44,954 bases of DNA from Betaproteobacteria bacterium. GTDB taxonomy: Bacteria; Pseudomonadota; Gammaproteobacteria; Burkholderiales; JAHFQX01. The position numbers and the translations under genes were made by a program. Location of the stretch: contig JAHFQX010000015.1 of the NCBI GenBank assembly GCA_023259135.1, positions 1-44,954 of the forward strand. Reading direction: 5' to 3'. The notes beneath the pieces are model-generated. The model was not told the origin of the DNA, did not search any database, and saw nothing but the letters and a program-made list of their open reading frames with translations. Positions 1 to 9,411 of this stretch are shown here, in pieces (position 1 is the first letter of the stretch; each line of letters begins with the position of its first letter).

Positions 1-116
1 TCTCGATCACGGTGAGCCTGATTGCGCCGATTGCCATGGAAGAGGGCTTACGGTTCGCGATTCGCGAAGGCGGCCGCACCGTCGGCGCCGGCGTCGTCGC
101 TAAAGTCATCGAGTGA
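1..116 (+). CDS. tuf: Elongation factor Tu, C-terminal end (partial)
   Basis: The window opens inside a reading frame (first full codon at 3) whose last residues, including [18 protein letters not shown] and a terminal VVAKVIE, match the end of the third beta-barrel domain of EF-Tu. EF-Tu is the cytoplasmic GTPase that delivers aminoacyl-tRNA to the ribosome. Only about 37 codons are visible, so GTPase motifs cannot be checked. It lies 52 nt before rpsJ, the classical str-to-S10 junction, and no terminator is seen between them, so read-through into the S10 cluster is likely. Confidence 0.95.
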   Translation, partial: SITVSLIAPIAMEEGLRFAIREGGRTVGAGVVAKVIE

Positions 117-168
117 GGTTGGATGGGGCTGGGCGCGAGCCCGGCAATCCCAAACCCGGGAAGAAACT

Positions 169-477
169 ATGCAAAGTCAGAAAATTCGTATCCGCTTGAA
201 GGCCTTCGACTACCGGCTTATCGATCAATCCGCGGTAGAGATCGTTGAAACGGCGAAGCGCACGGGAGCGGTGGTTAGGGGCCCGGTGCCCTTGCCTACT
301 CGCATCGAGCGGTTCGACGTATTGCGTTCGCCGCATGTGAATAAGACTTCCCGCGATCAACTCGAAATTCGCACCCATTTGCGTTTGCTCGATATCGTCG
401 ATCCCACCGATAAAACGGTGGACGCCCTGATGAAGCTGGATTTGCCGGCAGGGGTGGATGTGGAGATTAAACTGTAG
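169..477 (+). CDS. rpsJ: 30S ribosomal protein S10 (NusE)
   Basis: A 102-residue protein starting [17 protein letters not shown], the usual S10 beginning and length. S10 sits in the head of the 30S subunit and also acts as NusE in transcription antitermination with NusB. The frame stays open upstream to position 22, but the ATG at 169 follows a GGGAAG ribosome-binding site and gives the conserved N-terminus. It is the first gene of the S10 cluster. The short 52-nt gap to tuf leaves no room for the long regulatory leader known upstream of the E. coli S10 operon. Confidence 0.97.
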   Translation: MQSQKIRIRLKAFDYRLIDQSAVEIVETAKRTGAVVRGPVPLPTRIERFDVLRSPHVNKTSRDQLEIRTHLRLLDIVDPTDKTVDALMKLDLPAGVDVEIKL

Positions 478-489
478 CTTGGCTTAACC

Positions 490-504
490 GCCGGCAATGC
501 CGGC
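490..504 (+). other. Small hairpin between rpsJ and rplC
   Basis: GCCGGC, a three-base AAT spacer, then GCCGGC again, in the 70-nt gap between rpsJ and rplC. It has no following T-run, so it is not a typical terminator. It could be a processing or autoregulatory element, but nothing in the sequence shows this. Confidence 0.35.
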
Positions 505-547
505 CGCCAGTCAATCGTAACCGGCGCCTTGTTAAGGAAAACACAAA

Positions 548-1192
548 ATGAGTTTGGGATTGGTCGGCCGCAAGATCGGCATGACGCGGATTTTCACTGA
601 GGACGGCGATGCCGTTCCGGTGACCGTGCTGGATGTTTCGAACAATCGGGTTACTCAGATCAAGACTCCGGGCGCCGATGGGTATGCCGCCGTCCAGGTG
701 GCCTTCGGCAAGCGCCGGCCGGGTCGGGTGAGCAAGCCCCAAGCGGGTCATTTCGCCAAAGCCGGCGTGGAAGCCGGTCATGGGGTCCGAGAATTTCGCG
801 CGACTCCCGAAGAACTGGCTGACTTGAAGCCGGGTAGCGTACTGGGGCCGGATGTGTTCCGAGCCGGGCAGAAAGTGGACGTGACCGGGACGACCATCGG
901 TAAGGGGTTTACCGGCGTCATCAAGCGCCACCACTTTTCTTCTGGCCGGGCCAGTCACGGCAACTCGGTTTCCCACAACAAGCCGGGTTCCATCGGACAA
1001 GCCCAAGATCCCGGGCGGGTGTTTCCCGGCAAGCGGATGGCGGGCCATTATGGCGGCGATCGCCGCACGGTCCAGAATCTCGAAGTGTTTCGGGTGGACG
1101 CGGAGCGCCAATTGCTGTTGGTGAAGGGGGCAGTCCCGGGATCCGCCGGGGGTGATGTGCTGGTGCGACCGGCGGTGAAGGCGGGTGCATAA
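548..1192 (+). CDS. rplC: 50S ribosomal protein L3
   Basis: A 214-residue protein with the L3 start ([16 protein letters not shown]) and the L3 signature around residues 118-140 ([20 protein letters not shown]). L3 is an early 50S assembly protein whose internal loop reaches the peptidyl-transferase centre. A glutamine at 151 in [10 protein letters not shown] corresponds to the residue methylated by PrmB in E. coli, so the modification may be conserved. Its stop shares one base with the rplD start, indicating translational coupling. Confidence 0.97.
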   Translation: MSLGLVGRKIGMTRIFTEDGDAVPVTVLDVSNNRVTQIKTPGADGYAAVQVAFGKRRPGRVSKPQAGHFAKAGVEAGHGVREFRATPEELADLKPGSVLGPDVFRAGQKVDVTGTTIGKGFTGVIKRHHFSSGRASHGNSVSHNKPGSIGQAQDPGRVFPGKRMAGHYGGDRRTVQNLEVFRVDAERQLLLVKGAVPGSAGGDVLVRPAVKAGA

Positions 1193-1815
1193 TGGAACTC
1201 AAAGTCATCGATGCCAGCGGCAAGCCTGCCGAGAGCCTGGCCGGTTCCGATGCGTTGTTCGGCCGGGAGTACAACGAGGCCTTGGTGCATCAAGTGGTCA
1301 CCGCGTACTTGGCCAATGCCCGGCAGGGTAGCCGGGCGCAGAAAGGCCGGAGCGACGTGAATAAGAGCACCCGCAAGCCGTGGCGCCAAAAAGGCACCGG
1401 GCGGGCGCGGGCAGGTATGGCGTCGAGCCCGCTGTGGCGCGGCGGCGGAAAAATTTTTCCCAACTCTCCCGACGAGAATTTCACCCATAAGGTGAACCGC
1501 AAGATGTATCGGGCGGCATTGCGCGCCATCTTCTCCCGGCTGGTCCAGGAAGGGCGTTTGTCGGTGGTGGATTCCTTCTCCATCGAGGTTCCCAAAACCA
1601 AGGTGTTGGCCGAGAAAATCAAGGGAATGGGGTTTGTTGGGGCGGTGCTGCTCATCACCGATAAGCTGGACGATAATCTTTACCTGTCCGCCCGCAACCT
1701 GCAAGATGTTTTGGTGCTGGAGCCGAGCCAAGCCGATCCGGTGTCTCTTGTCCACTACCCCAGCGTCCTATTGACCCGGGGCGCCGTGGCCCAACTGGAG
1801 GAGATGTTCGCATGA
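1192..1815 (+). CDS. rplD: 50S ribosomal protein L4
   Basis: A 207-residue L4 protein. The extended loop that lines the peptide exit tunnel is recognisable (residues about 60-95, [14 protein letters not shown] followed by a GGGK stretch). In E. coli L4 also represses its own S10 operon through a leader. No comparable leader is visible here, so that control may be absent or different. The gene overlaps rplC by one base and rplW by four (ATGA), typical of a tightly coupled operon. Confidence 0.97.
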   Translation: MELKVIDASGKPAESLAGSDALFGREYNEALVHQVVTAYLANARQGSRAQKGRSDVNKSTRKPWRQKGTGRARAGMASSPLWRGGGKIFPNSPDENFTHKVNRKMYRAALRAIFSRLVQEGRLSVVDSFSIEVPKTKVLAEKIKGMGFVGAVLLITDKLDDNLYLSARNLQDVLVLEPSQADPVSLVHYPSVLLTRGAVAQLEEMFA

Positions 1816-2126
1816 ATGCGCGGAACGTCAGTCAAGAAAATCTATTGCAGGTGTTGCTGGCTCCGCAAGTGTCCGAAAAAGCCACTTGGGTTGCGGACAA
1901 GCACAACCAGATTATTTTCCGGGTTGCCGCGGGCGCAACCCGGCAACAGGTGAAAGCCGCTGTTGAATCGCTGTTCAAGGTTCGGGTATTGGGTGTCCAG
2001 GTGGCCAATGTCAAGGGCAAGGAAAAGCGCTTTGGCGGCATGATCGGCCGCCGCGGCGGCTGGAAAAAGGCATTTGTCCGCCTTGAGGCCGGCCAGGACC
2101 TCAACCTTTCCGGGGAACTCAAATAA
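1812..2126 (+). CDS. rplW: 50S ribosomal protein L23
   Basis: A 104-residue protein with the L23 features APQVSEKAT near the N-terminus and the [24 protein letters not shown] region. L23 lies at the tunnel exit and is the docking site for trigger factor and signal recognition particle. The start overlaps the end of rplD by four bases and the stop shares one base with rplB. Confidence 0.97.
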   Translation: MNARNVSQENLLQVLLAPQVSEKATWVADKHNQIIFRVAAGATRQQVKAAVESLFKVRVLGVQVANVKGKEKRFGGMIGRRGGWKKAFVRLEAGQDLNLSGELK

Positions 2127-2959
2127 TGGCGCTCGTCAAAGTCAAACCCACATCCCCTGGACGCCGGGCAGTGGTCAAGGTGGTGACGCCGGGGCTACAC
2201 AAGGGCAAGCCCCACGACAAGCTCGTGGAGAAAAAATCCCGCACCGGCGGGCGCAACAGCCAGGGACATATCACCACCCGGCATCAGGGGGGGGGGCATA
2301 AGCAACATTACCGTATCGTGGATTTCCGGCGGAATAAGGACGGCATTTCGGCCGAGGTCGAGCGCCTGGAATACGATCCCAATCGTAGCGCTCACCTTGC
2401 TCTGCTGTGCTACGCCGATGGGGAGCGCCGGTACATTATCGCTCCCAAAGGCATTGCGGCCGGCGCCCAGATTATGAGCGGGACGGATGCTCCTATCAAG
2501 GCCGGCAATGCGATGCCTTTGAAGAACATCCCGGTGGGCACTACCCTACACTGCATTGAATTGCAGCCCGGCAAGGGGGCCCAATTGGCCAGGTCCGCCG
2601 GGGCATCGGTGCAGTTGTTGGCACGGGAGGGCAGCCACGCTCAATTACGATTGCGTTCCGGAGAAATCCGCCGGGTTCATGTGGACTGCCGGGCGACTAT
2701 CGGTGAAGTCGGCAACGAGGAGCACTCCTTGCGCTCCATCGGGAAAGCGGGCGCTCAACGGTGGCGCGGAATTCGGCCGACGGTACGGGGCGTGGCGATG
2801 AACCCTGTCGACCATCCGCATGGCGGGGGTGAGGGGAAAACCGCGGCGGGCCGGGATCCGGTCAGTCCTTGGGGCACTCCCACCAAGGGATATCGTACGC
2901 GCCGGAACAAGCGGACCGCCAGCATGATCGTGCGGCGCCGTCATGTGGTGAAAGGGTAA
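2126..2959 (+). CDS. rplB: 50S ribosomal protein L2
   Basis: A 277-residue L2 protein. It shows the RNA-binding domain ([15 protein letters not shown] at about 52-66) and the C-terminal L2 signature [20 protein letters not shown], which contains the histidine implicated in peptidyl-transferase function. L2 is needed for subunit joining and tRNA binding. The gene includes an uninterrupted run of ten G bases at 2287-2296 that encodes the conserved GGG; the frame is intact across it. The stop is followed seven bases later by rpsS. Confidence 0.97.
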   Translation: MALVKVKPTSPGRRAVVKVVTPGLHKGKPHDKLVEKKSRTGGRNSQGHITTRHQGGGHKQHYRIVDFRRNKDGISAEVERLEYDPNRSAHLALLCYADGERRYIIAPKGIAAGAQIMSGTDAPIKAGNAMPLKNIPVGTTLHCIELQPGKGAQLARSAGASVQLLAREGSHAQLRLRSGEIRRVHVDCRATIGEVGNEEHSLRSIGKAGAQRWRGIRPTVRGVAMNPVDHPHGGGEGKTAAGRDPVSPWGTPTKGYRTRRNKRTASMIVRRRHVVKG

Positions 2960-2966
2960 TCGGATC

Positions 2967-3257
2967 ATGGCACGTTCTCTTAAAAAAGGGCCGTTCGTCG
3001 ACGGCCACTTATTCGCCAAGGTAGAGGCGGCCCGTAAGGTAAACGACCGGCGCCCGATCAAAACCTGGTCGCGCCGGTCCACCGTGCTGCCCGATTTTGT
3101 CGGGTTGACCATTGCGATCCATAACGGAAGACAGCACGTTCCGATTTATGTTTCCGAGAACATGGTGGGGCACAAGCTGGGTGAGTTTGCTCCCACCCGT
3201 ACCTTCAAGGGCCACGCCGCCGACAAAAAGGCGGCGGTCAAGAAATCGGGGGCATGA
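2967..3257 (+). CDS. rpsS: 30S ribosomal protein S19
   Basis: A 96-residue S19 protein with the canonical start [15 protein letters not shown] and the C-terminal [15 protein letters not shown] segment. S19 is in the 30S head, pairs with S13 and contacts the A-site tRNA and 50S bridge. It is a few residues longer than E. coli S19 because of a Lys/Ala tail. The end overlaps rplV by four bases. Confidence 0.97.
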   Translation: MARSLKKGPFVDGHLFAKVEAARKVNDRRPIKTWSRRSTVLPDFVGLTIAIHNGRQHVPIYVSENMVGHKLGEFAPTRTFKGHAADKKAAVKKSGA

Positions 3258-3586
3258 TGGGCACTAAAGCCGTATTGCGTGGCGTCCGCCTTTCCGCCCA
3301 AAAGGGCCGGCTGATCGCTGATTTGGTTCGGGGGCAGCCGGTGGAGCGGGCACTGAATATCCTGGCCTTCAATCCCCGCAAAGGGGCGAAGATCATCCGC
3401 AAGGTGCTGGAGTCCGCCATCGCCAACGCCGAGCACAATGATAACGCGGATGTCGATGCCCTTAGGGTCTCGACGATACACGTCGAACAAGGTCCCAGCC
3501 TCAAGCGGTTTGCCGCTCGGGCCAAAGGGCGGGGCAACCGTATCACCAAGCCGACTTGTCACATTTACGTGACCGTCGGGGAATAA
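3254..3586 (+). CDS. rplV: 50S ribosomal protein L22
   Basis: A 110-residue L22 protein containing the conserved hairpin region near the C-terminus ([20 protein letters not shown]) that extends to the exit tunnel, where macrolide-resistance changes are known to map. Two in-frame ATGs open the gene (3254 and 3257). The first gives an ATGA overlap with rpsS, but either could be used. Confidence 0.96.
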   Translation: MMGTKAVLRGVRLSAQKGRLIADLVRGQPVERALNILAFNPRKGAKIIRKVLESAIANAEHNDNADVDALRVSTIHVEQGPSLKRFAARAKGRGNRITKPTCHIYVTVGE

Positions 3587-3599
3587 AGGGCATTTATTT

Positions 3600-4310
3600 A
3601 TGGGACAAAAAATTCATCCGACGGGGTTTCGGCTGGTCGTTCGGCGTAATTGGACGTCCAAATGGTACGCTGGGGACAAGAACTTTCCCGCAATGCTGCA
3701 AGGAGATGTCGCGGTGAGGGCTTTCCTGCGGAAAAAATTGGCCCATGCTGCGGTGGGCCGGGTGGTCATCGAGCGGCCCGCCAAAAATGCCCGGATCACC
3801 ATTTTCAGCGCTCGCCCGGGGGTGGTGATCGGCAAAAAGGGTGAGGATATCGAGTCCTTGAAGATCCAACTGCAGAAAATGATGGGAGTGCCGGTCCACG
3901 TCAATATCGAGGAAATCCGCAAACCCGAGGTGGATGCCCAATTGATTGCCGATAGCATCTCCGCTCAGTTGGAAAAGCGCATCATGTTCCGCCGGGCCAT
4001 GAAGCGGGCCATGACTAACGCCATGCGATTGGGGGCTCAAGGCATCAAGATCATGAGCGCCGGACGTCTCAACGGCATCGAAATCGCCCGTACCGAGTGG
4101 TACCGGGAAGGCCGAGTTCCCTTGCATACCCTGCGGGCGGATATTGACTACGGCGTCTCGGAAGCCAAGACGACCTACGGAGTGATCGGCGTCAAGGTAT
4201 GGGTGTTCAGGGGCGAGACCCTCGGCAAGGGGGAGCAACCGGCGACACCCGCCGCCGAGCCGGAGAAGCGAACTAAAAGGCCTGGAGTGAAACATGCTGC
4301 AGCCAGCTAA
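3600..4310 (+). CDS. rpsC: 30S ribosomal protein S3
   Basis: A 236-residue S3 protein starting [14 protein letters not shown]. It has a KH-type RNA-binding domain with the GKKG loop ([14 protein letters not shown], about residues 76-89) followed by the S3 C-terminal domain. S3 forms part of the mRNA entry channel and its helicase. The last 25 residues are a basic, Pro/Ala-rich tail. The gene overlaps rplP by 17 bases. Confidence 0.97.
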   Translation: MGQKIHPTGFRLVVRRNWTSKWYAGDKNFPAMLQGDVAVRAFLRKKLAHAAVGRVVIERPAKNARITIFSARPGVVIGKKGEDIESLKIQLQKMMGVPVHVNIEEIRKPEVDAQLIADSISAQLEKRIMFRRAMKRAMTNAMRLGAQGIKIMSAGRLNGIEIARTEWYREGRVPLHTLRADIDYGVSEAKTTYGVIGVKVWVFRGETLGKGEQPATPAAEPEKRTKRPGVKHAAAS

Positions 4311-4707
4311 GACCAAATACCGTAAACAGCAAAAAGGCCGCAACGTCGGAATTGCCACCCGCGGCGCCAAGGTGAGCTTCGGTGAATTCGGCCTGAAAGC
4401 GACTAGCCGGGGACGCCTGACTTCCCGGCAAATCGAGGCCGCCCGGCGCGCCATGACCCGGCATATCAAGCGCGGCGGACGCATCTGGATCAGGGTGTTT
4501 CCCGACAAGCCCGTCTCCAAGAAGCCCGCGGAGGTTCGGATGGGAAACGGCAAGGGAAACACCGAGTACTATGTTGCCGAGATCCAGCCGGGCAAGGTGC
4601 TGTATGAAATGGACGGGGTCAGCGAGCAAGTGGCGCGGGAAGCTTTTCGGCTTGCCTCATCGAAGCTCCCGCTTCTGACGACATTCGTGATCAGACAGGT
4701 GGGCTAA
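4294..4707 (+). CDS. rplP: 50S ribosomal protein L16
   Basis: A 137-residue L16 protein with the usual start ([16 protein letters not shown]) and the [17 protein letters not shown] segment whose arginine is the hydroxylation site known in E. coli. L16 organises the A-site region of the 50S subunit. The 17-base overlap with rpsC means its ribosome-binding site lies inside rpsC, so translation is probably coupled. Confidence 0.97.
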   Translation: MLQPAKTKYRKQQKGRNVGIATRGAKVSFGEFGLKATSRGRLTSRQIEAARRAMTRHIKRGGRIWIRVFPDKPVSKKPAEVRMGNGKGNTEYYVAEIQPGKVLYEMDGVSEQVAREAFRLASSKLPLLTTFVIRQVG

Positions 4708-4710
4708 GCT

Positions 4711-4905
4711 ATGAAAGCGGCGGAATTGAGGGGAAAGTCCGAACAGGATTTGCAGCAGGAGTTGCTGGATCTGCTGAAAGCCCAGTTCGGTTTGCGGATG
4801 CAGCACGCTACGCAGCAGTTGGCCGATGTTAGCCAGTTCAGGAAAGTCCGGCGCGACATCGCCCGGACCCGAACCCTGCTGGCGGAAAAGTCGAGGCAGG
4901 CATGA
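4711..4905 (+). CDS. rpmC: 50S ribosomal protein L29
   Basis: A 64-residue L29 protein with the pattern [19 protein letters not shown] and a C-terminal [15 protein letters not shown] helix. L29 is near the tunnel exit next to L23. It begins three bases after rplP and overlaps rpsQ by four bases. Confidence 0.95.
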   Translation: MKAAELRGKSEQDLQQELLDLLKAQFGLRMQHATQQLADVSQFRKVRRDIARTRTLLAEKSRQA

Positions 4906-5159
4906 GCGATACGACGAGCAACAGCCGGAGGTTGACCGGCCGCGTGGTCAGCGACAAGATGCAAAAGACCGTTACGGTGCTGGTCGAGCGCCGGGTGAAG
5001 CATCCCCTATACAGCAAAGTCATTATCCAGTCGAAAAAGTACCATGCTCATGATGAACGGGATGAGTTTAAGGTCGGTGATGTGGTAGTGATCGAGGAGT
5101 GCCGCCCTCTGGCCAAGACCAAGACTTGGCGGGTGGCGGGGTTCGCCCGGCAGCAATAA
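4902..5159 (+). CDS. rpsQ: 30S ribosomal protein S17
   Basis: An 85-residue S17 protein with an OB-fold and the signature [20 protein letters not shown], then HPLYSKVI and [15 protein letters not shown]17 is a primary 16S rRNA binder important for early 30S assembly. It is the last gene of the S10 cluster here and is followed by a 149-nt gap that carries the spc promoter. Confidence 0.97.
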   Translation: MSDTTSNSRRLTGRVVSDKMQKTVTVLVERRVKHPLYSKVIIQSKKYHAHDERDEFKVGDVVVIEECRPLAKTKTWRVAGFARQQ

Positions 5160-5172
5160 GCGATTAAAGTCT

Positions 5173-5201
5173 TTGTAAAAAGTCGGGTCGCGTGTTAAGA
5201 T
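5173..5201 (+). promoter_or_regulatory. Candidate spc-operon promoter
   Basis: TTGTAA at 5173-5178, a 17-base spacer, then TAAGAT at 5196-5201: a good match to sigma70 -35 and -10 elements with ideal spacing. It lies in the only sizeable gap of the ribosomal run, about 100 nt before rplN, exactly where the E. coli spc promoter is found. It should give extra initiation for rplN to secY and beyond. A GC-rich stretch with hairpin potential follows at about 5214-5235. Confidence 0.75.
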
Positions 5202-5308
5202 TCGCCCCTTTTTTCGCGCTGCTACGCGGCAGCGCTCAACCCTGACGGGATCCAATACTGACCGCTTGGCCTCTCGGGCCAGCGGATAAAGTTGGAGAGG
5301 TTTCAAAA

Positions 5309-5677
5309 ATGATACAAATGCAGTCGGTGCTGGATGTCGCGGACAATACCGGCGCCCGGACAATCATGTGCATCAAGGTGTTGGGCGGGTCGAAGCGGCG
5401 CTATGCCGGGATCGGCGACGTCATTAAGGTCACCGTGAAGGATGCCGCGCCGCGGGGCCGGGTCAAGAAGGGTGAAATATACAATGCCGTGGTGGTGCGT
5501 ACCGCCCACGGGGTTCGCCGCTCCGACGGCTCCAGAGTCAAGTTCGACCGCAATGCCGCGGTGCTCCTCAACAATAAGCTGGAGCCTATCGGCACCCGGA
5601 TTTTCGGCCCGGTGACTCGGGAGCTGCGTACCGAGCGGTTTATGAAAATTGTTTCACTGGCACCCGAAGTTCTGTAG
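5309..5677 (+). CDS. rplN: 50S ribosomal protein L14
   Basis: A 122-residue L14 protein, exactly the family length, starting [17 protein letters not shown] with the L14 signature [17 protein letters not shown]14 sits at the subunit interface and is the binding site of the silencing factor RsfS. It is the first gene of the spc cluster, preceded by a GGAGAGG ribosome-binding site. Confidence 0.97.
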   Translation: MIQMQSVLDVADNTGARTIMCIKVLGGSKRRYAGIGDVIKVTVKDAAPRGRVKKGEIYNAVVVRTAHGVRRSDGSRVKFDRNAAVLLNNKLEPIGTRIFGPVTRELRTERFMKIVSLAPEVL

Positions 5678-5688
5678 AGGGGCTGGAT

Positions 5689-6006
5689 ATGCGAAAGATC
5701 AGGAAAAACGACGAAGTAATCGTGATTGCCGGCGGGGATAAGGGGAAGCGCGGAACCGTACTACGGGTACTGGATACCGGCCGGCTGCTGGTGGAGGGGG
5801 TCAACAAGGTGAAAAAGCACCAGCGGCCCAACCCTGCACGGGGAGAAGTGGGGGGCATCGTCGAAAAAGAGATGCCCGTTCACGTGTCCAACCTGGCCCT
5901 GTTCAATCCTGTCACCCAAAAGCCGGATCGGATCGGAATTCGGGTGCTGGAGGATGGCCGCAAAGCGCGTTACTTCAAATCCAACAGCGAATTGCTGGAT
6001 GTCTGA
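5689..6006 (+). CDS. rplX: 50S ribosomal protein L24
   Basis: A 105-residue L24 protein whose KOW motif is visible near the start ([21 protein letters not shown], cut here to its core GGDKGKRG at about residues 16-23). L24 is an assembly initiator for the 50S subunit. It lies 11 bases after rplN and is followed by rplE after a GGGAGGAG ribosome-binding site. Confidence 0.96.
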   Translation: MRKIRKNDEVIVIAGGDKGKRGTVLRVLDTGRLLVEGVNKVKKHQRPNPARGEVGGIVEKEMPVHVSNLALFNPVTQKPDRIGIRVLEDGRKARYFKSNSELLDV

Positions 6007-6016
6007 GGGAGGAGTG

Positions 6017-6556
6017 ATGGCGCGCTTGCAAGAATACTACCGGGGTACAGTGGTCAAGCAGCTTACGCAGCAATTTGGCTACAAGTCGCCGATGGATGTT
6101 CCGCGGGTTACCAAGATCACTCTGAATATGGGGGTGGGAGAGGCGGCCGCGGACAAGAAGCTGATCGAAAACGCCATGGGCGATTTGCGGCGGATTGCCG
6201 GGCAGAAGCCGGTGGCGACCAAGGCGAGAATATCGGTCGCCGGCTTCAAGATCCGGGAGGGGTATCCCATCGGTTGCATGGTTACGTTGCGCCGGAACCG
6301 GATGTACGAGTTTATGGATCGGTTGATTTCGGTCGCGATCCCGCGCATCCGGGATTTTCGGGGGATTTCCGGCCGGTCTTTCGACGGGCGCGGGAATTTC
6401 AATATGGGGGTGAAGGAGCAAATCATTTTCCCCGAAATCGAGTACGACAAGGTGGACGCGCTCAGGGGGTTGAATATTTCCATCACCACCACCGCCAAGA
6501 CCGACGAGGAAGCGCGTGCTTTGTTGGCGGCATTCAAGTTTCCTCTCAGGAGTTGA
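6017..6556 (+). CDS. rplE: 50S ribosomal protein L5
   Basis: A 179-residue L5 protein, the same length as in E. coli, starting [10 protein letters not shown] and containing [16 protein letters not shown] and [19 protein letters not shown]5 binds 5S rRNA and contacts S13 across the subunit interface. The frame is open further upstream (5954), but the ATG at 6017 follows a strong GGGAGGAG site and gives the family N-terminus. Confidence 0.97.
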   Translation: MARLQEYYRGTVVKQLTQQFGYKSPMDVPRVTKITLNMGVGEAAADKKLIENAMGDLRRIAGQKPVATKARISVAGFKIREGYPIGCMVTLRRNRMYEFMDRLISVAIPRIRDFRGISGRSFDGRGNFNMGVKEQIIFPEIEYDKVDALRGLNISITTTAKTDEEARALLAAFKFPLRS

Positions 6557-6562
6557 ACCAGC

Positions 6563-6868
6563 ATGGCGAAGAAGTCGTTAGTCAACCGCGAGCGGAAGCG
6601 GCGGGATACGGTGAAAAAGTACGCGGCTAAGCGGGGCGAGTTGTTGGCGGTGGCCGAGAGCGCGAAATTTTCCGAGGAAGAGCGCTATGCGGCTCGTCTC
6701 GAGCTTCAGCAGTTGCCACGCAACGCCAGTCCGACCCGCTTGCGTAATCGGTGCGCCATTACGGGGCGTCCCCGCGGCGTTTACAAGAAATTCGGGCTGG
6801 GCCGCAGCAAGCTTCGGGAATTGGCCATGCGGGGCGAAATCCCGGGCGTGGTCAAGGCCAGTTGGTGA
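6563..6868 (+). CDS. rpsN: 30S ribosomal protein S14, zinc-free type
   Basis: A 101-residue S14 protein of the long, zinc-free class: it starts [17 protein letters not shown] and has only one Cys (in [12 protein letters not shown]), so the CxxC zinc ribbon of short S14 is missing. S14 completes the 30S head. It follows rplE by six bases. The zinc-free state contrasts with S4 and L36 in this same window, which keep zinc ligands. Confidence 0.97.
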   Translation: MAKKSLVNRERKRRDTVKKYAAKRGELLAVAESAKFSEEERYAARLELQQLPRNASPTRLRNRCAITGRPRGVYKKFGLGRSKLRELAMRGEIPGVVKASW

Positions 6869-6884
6869 GTCGGGGAGAATCGAT

Positions 6885-7280
6885 ATGAGCATGAGCGATC
6901 CGATTGCCGATATGCTGACCCGCATTCGCAATGCCCAGGCCGCGGATAAGTCTTCGGTGATGATGCCGACGAGCAAAATCAAGGCCGAAATTGCCCGGGT
7001 GTTGAAGGAGGAGGGCTACGTCGAGGACTTCGCGGTTCGTAACGCGGAAGGCAAGGGGGTTCTGGAGATCGGCCTCAAATATTATGCGGGACGGCCGGTG
7101 ATCGAGCGCATCGAGCGGATCAGCCGCCCGGGATTGCGTATTTACAAGCATTGCAAGGACATCCCCCGTGTCATGAACGGATTGGGGGTTGCCATCGTTT
7201 CCACCTCCAGGGGGGTCATGACGGACCACAAAGCGCGAGCTTCGGGTCTGGGAGGCGAAGTCCTGTGCATCGTGGCCTAG
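6885..7280 (+). CDS. rpsH: 30S ribosomal protein S8
   Basis: A 131-residue S8 protein starting [17 protein letters not shown] and ending with the S8 signature ([20 protein letters not shown]). S8 binds the central domain of 16S rRNA, and in E. coli it represses the spc operon by binding the rplE start region. The chosen ATG at 6885 has a GGGGAG site at proper distance; the second ATG at 6891 is possible. The frame is open to 6687 but that part overlaps rpsN. Confidence 0.96.
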   Translation: MSMSDPIADMLTRIRNAQAADKSSVMMPTSKIKAEIARVLKEEGYVEDFAVRNAEGKGVLEIGLKYYAGRPVIERIERISRPGLRIYKHCKDIPRVMNGLGVAIVSTSRGVMTDHKARASGLGGEVLCIVA

Positions 7281-7314
7281 CACAGCCGGTTTAAAGAGGC
7301 GGGGTATATAGGAT

Positions 7315-7848
7315 ATGTCGCGAATTGCAAAATACCCGGTGGAGATTCCGGCCGGCGTCGAGGTGGAGCTGGCTCCCCGGAAAATTTCCGTCAAAGGACC
7401 TTTGGGTGCTTTGGCCCAGGCTTGGCAAGGAGATGTTGAAGTCGCCAAGGACGGGAATGGGCTGCAAGTGAAGGCTCTGGGCGACTCGATTCAAGCCAAA
7501 GCGATGTCCGGCACGCTGCGGGCGCTGATCGCCAACATGGTGCAAGGGGTCAGCAAGGGCTTTGAAAAAAAATTGACCTTGGTCGGAGTCGGCTACAGAG
7601 CGCAAGCCAGCGGCGAAACTTTGAACTTGACCCTGGGGTTCTCCCACCCTATCGCCTTTAAGGTTCCTCGGGGGGTGAAGGTGGAAACCCCGAGCCAGAC
7701 CGAAGTGCTCCTTAAGGGAATCGACAAGCAGCAAGTGGGTCAAGTGGCGGCCGAAGTCCGCGCCCTGCGTCCGCCGGAGCCTTATAAAGGCAAGGGGGTG
7801 CGGTACGCCGACGAGCTGGTGGTCCTCAAAGAGACCAAGAAAAAATAA
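7315..7848 (+). CDS. rplF: 50S ribosomal protein L6
   Basis: A 177-residue L6 protein with the usual start [17 protein letters not shown] and the C-terminal signature [17 protein letters not shown]6 lies near the sarcin-ricin loop and is required for late 50S assembly. It is separated from rpsH by 34 nt and from rplR by 34 nt. Confidence 0.97.
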   Translation: MSRIAKYPVEIPAGVEVELAPRKISVKGPLGALAQAWQGDVEVAKDGNGLQVKALGDSIQAKAMSGTLRALIANMVQGVSKGFEKKLTLVGVGYRAQASGETLNLTLGFSHPIAFKVPRGVKVETPSQTEVLLKGIDKQQVGQVAAEVRALRPPEPYKGKGVRYADELVVLKETKKK

Positions 7849-7882
7849 TCGTCGGATCATTTAAGGATCAGGGACTTTCGAA

Positions 7883-8236
7883 ATGGACAAGAAGCAATCG
7901 CGGCTGCGGAGAGCGCGGCAAACCCGCGCCAGAATCGCCCAGTTGGGGGCGACGCGGCTGATGGTATTTCGCTCCAACGAGCATATTTATGCCCAAGTTA
8001 TAGATGGCGGCAAGGGACAGGTACTGGCCAGCGCTTCGACATTGGATCGGGATATCCGGGGAACGTTGCCTCACGGGCGAGGGGTCGAAGCCGCCACCTT
8101 GGTGGGGCGCCGCATCGCCGAGAAAGCCAAGCAGGCGGGAGTGGAGGCGGTGGCCTTCGATCGTTCCGGCTATCGTTATCACGGCCGTGTCAAGGCGCTG
8201 GCGGAAGCGGCTCGGCAGCACGGGCTCAAGTTTTAA
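7883..8236 (+). CDS. rplR: 50S ribosomal protein L18
   Basis: A 117-residue L18 protein, the normal length, starting [18 protein letters not shown] and ending [15 protein letters not shown]. The basic N-terminal tail and the [13 protein letters not shown] core bind 5S rRNA together with L5. It is followed 12 bases later by rpsE. Confidence 0.97.
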   Translation: MDKKQSRLRRARQTRARIAQLGATRLMVFRSNEHIYAQVIDGGKGQVLASASTLDRDIRGTLPHGRGVEAATLVGRRIAEKAKQAGVEAVAFDRSGYRYHGRVKALAEAARQHGLKF

Positions 8237-8248
8237 TCCGGGGGTTGC

Positions 8249-8770
8249 ATGGCGAGAATGCACGGCAAGGGCCAAGTCTCGGAGGAACGCTCCGACGGGC
8301 TGAAGGAAAAAATGGTGGCGGTCAATCGGGTCACCAAGGTGGTCAAGGGCGGGCGAGTGCTGAGCTTTGCCGCCCTCAGCGTGGTGGGCGATGGCGACGG
8401 CGGCATTGGCATGGGCAAGGGCAAGGCCCGGGAAGTTCCGGTGGCGGTGCAGAAAGCCATGGAAGAAGCCCGCCGCAAGCTGGTCAAGATTCCCTTGAAA
8501 AGCGGGACGCTGCACCACTCCGTGGTCGGCATCCATGGGGCGGCGAAGGTGTATATGCAGCCCGCTTCGGAAGGTACCGGGATTATTGCCGGGGGGCCGA
8601 TGCGGGCGGTATTCGAAGTCATGGGCGTCCATAACATTCTGGCCAAATGCATCGGCTCGACCAATCCCTACAACGTGGTTCGGGCGACCTTGAACGGCTT
8701 GCTGAGCATGAGAACTCCCGCCGAGGTCGCCGCCAAACGAGGCAAGACCGTCGAAGAGATCAGAGGTTAA
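8249..8770 (+). CDS. rpsE: 30S ribosomal protein S5
   Basis: A 173-residue S5 protein. The double-stranded RNA-binding N-terminal domain contains [18 protein letters not shown] and [18 protein letters not shown]. The C-terminal half carries [17 protein letters not shown]5 shapes the decoding centre and helicase region of the mRNA entry. The ribosome-binding site is weak, which fits coupling with rplR. Confidence 0.97.
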   Translation: MARMHGKGQVSEERSDGLKEKMVAVNRVTKVVKGGRVLSFAALSVVGDGDGGIGMGKGKAREVPVAVQKAMEEARRKLVKIPLKSGTLHHSVVGIHGAAKVYMQPASEGTGIIAGGPMRAVFEVMGVHNILAKCIGSTNPYNVVRATLNGLLSMRTPAEVAAKRGKTVEEIRG

Positions 8771-8775
8771 GGTTT

Positions 8776-8970
8776 ATGGAACGCCCTCAACAAACCGAAA
8801 AAATACGGGTGACGCTGAAGCGCAGTCTCATCGGCACCATTCAATCTCACCGAGCTTGTGTCAGGGGCTTGGGATTGCGGCGGCTTAATCATACCGTCGA
8901 GGTGGAAAACACCCCGGCTGTTCGCGGCATGATTGCAAAAGTGAGCTATTTGGTGAAGCGCGAGGATTGA
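8776..8970 (+). CDS. rpmD: 50S ribosomal protein L30
   Basis: A 64-residue L30 protein with the motifs [32 protein letters not shown] and a final [10 protein letters not shown]. The ATG at 8776 is chosen because it gives the family length; a longer frame opens at 8647 but lies inside rpsE. It begins five bases after rpsE and ends one base before rplO. Confidence 0.95.
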   Translation: MERPQQTEKIRVTLKRSLIGTIQSHRACVRGLGLRRLNHTVEVENTPAVRGMIAKVSYLVKRED

Positions 8971-8971
8971 T

Positions 8972-9406
8972 ATGCGGTTGAACGGAATTCAGCCTGCCTT
9001 GGGCAGTCGCAAGCAAAGAAGGCGTGTTGGCCGGGGCATCGGCAGCGGCCTGGGCAAGACTGCCGGGCGGGGCCATAAAGGCCAAAAATCCCGTTCCGGC
9101 GGCTTCCATAAGGTCGGCTTCGAGGGCGGGCAAATGCCGCTACAGCGGCGCCTTCCCAAGCGGGGATTCGTGTCTTTGACGCGTCGCCATGTGGCTCAGG
9201 TCCGCCTGTCGGACTTGGGCCGAGTGGCCGGGGACGTGGCGGACATTCACGCTCTCAAGGCCGCCGGCCTGGTCCCGGGCTCGGCGGTGGCGGCGAAAGT
9301 GTTCTTGTCGGGACAGTTGGCGCGGCCGCTGACCGTGCGCGGCGTCGGGGTGTCGAAGGGCGCCCGGCAGGCAGTGGAAGCCGCCGGCGGAAAGGTGGAA
9401 GGCTAG
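8972..9406 (+). CDS. rplO: 50S ribosomal protein L15
   Basis: A 144-residue L15 protein starting [20 protein letters not shown] with the Gly/Arg-rich extension [13 protein letters not shown] that penetrates the 50S core, and a globular C-terminal domain ending [12 protein letters not shown]15 is a late assembly protein. It sits immediately after rpmD and five bases before secY. Confidence 0.97.
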   Translation: MRLNGIQPALGSRKQRRRVGRGIGSGLGKTAGRGHKGQKSRSGGFHKVGFEGGQMPLQRRLPKRGFVSLTRRHVAQVRLSDLGRVAGDVADIHALKAAGLVPGSAVAAKVFLSGQLARPLTVRGVGVSKGARQAVEAAGGKVEG

Positions 9407-9411
9407 CTTCG

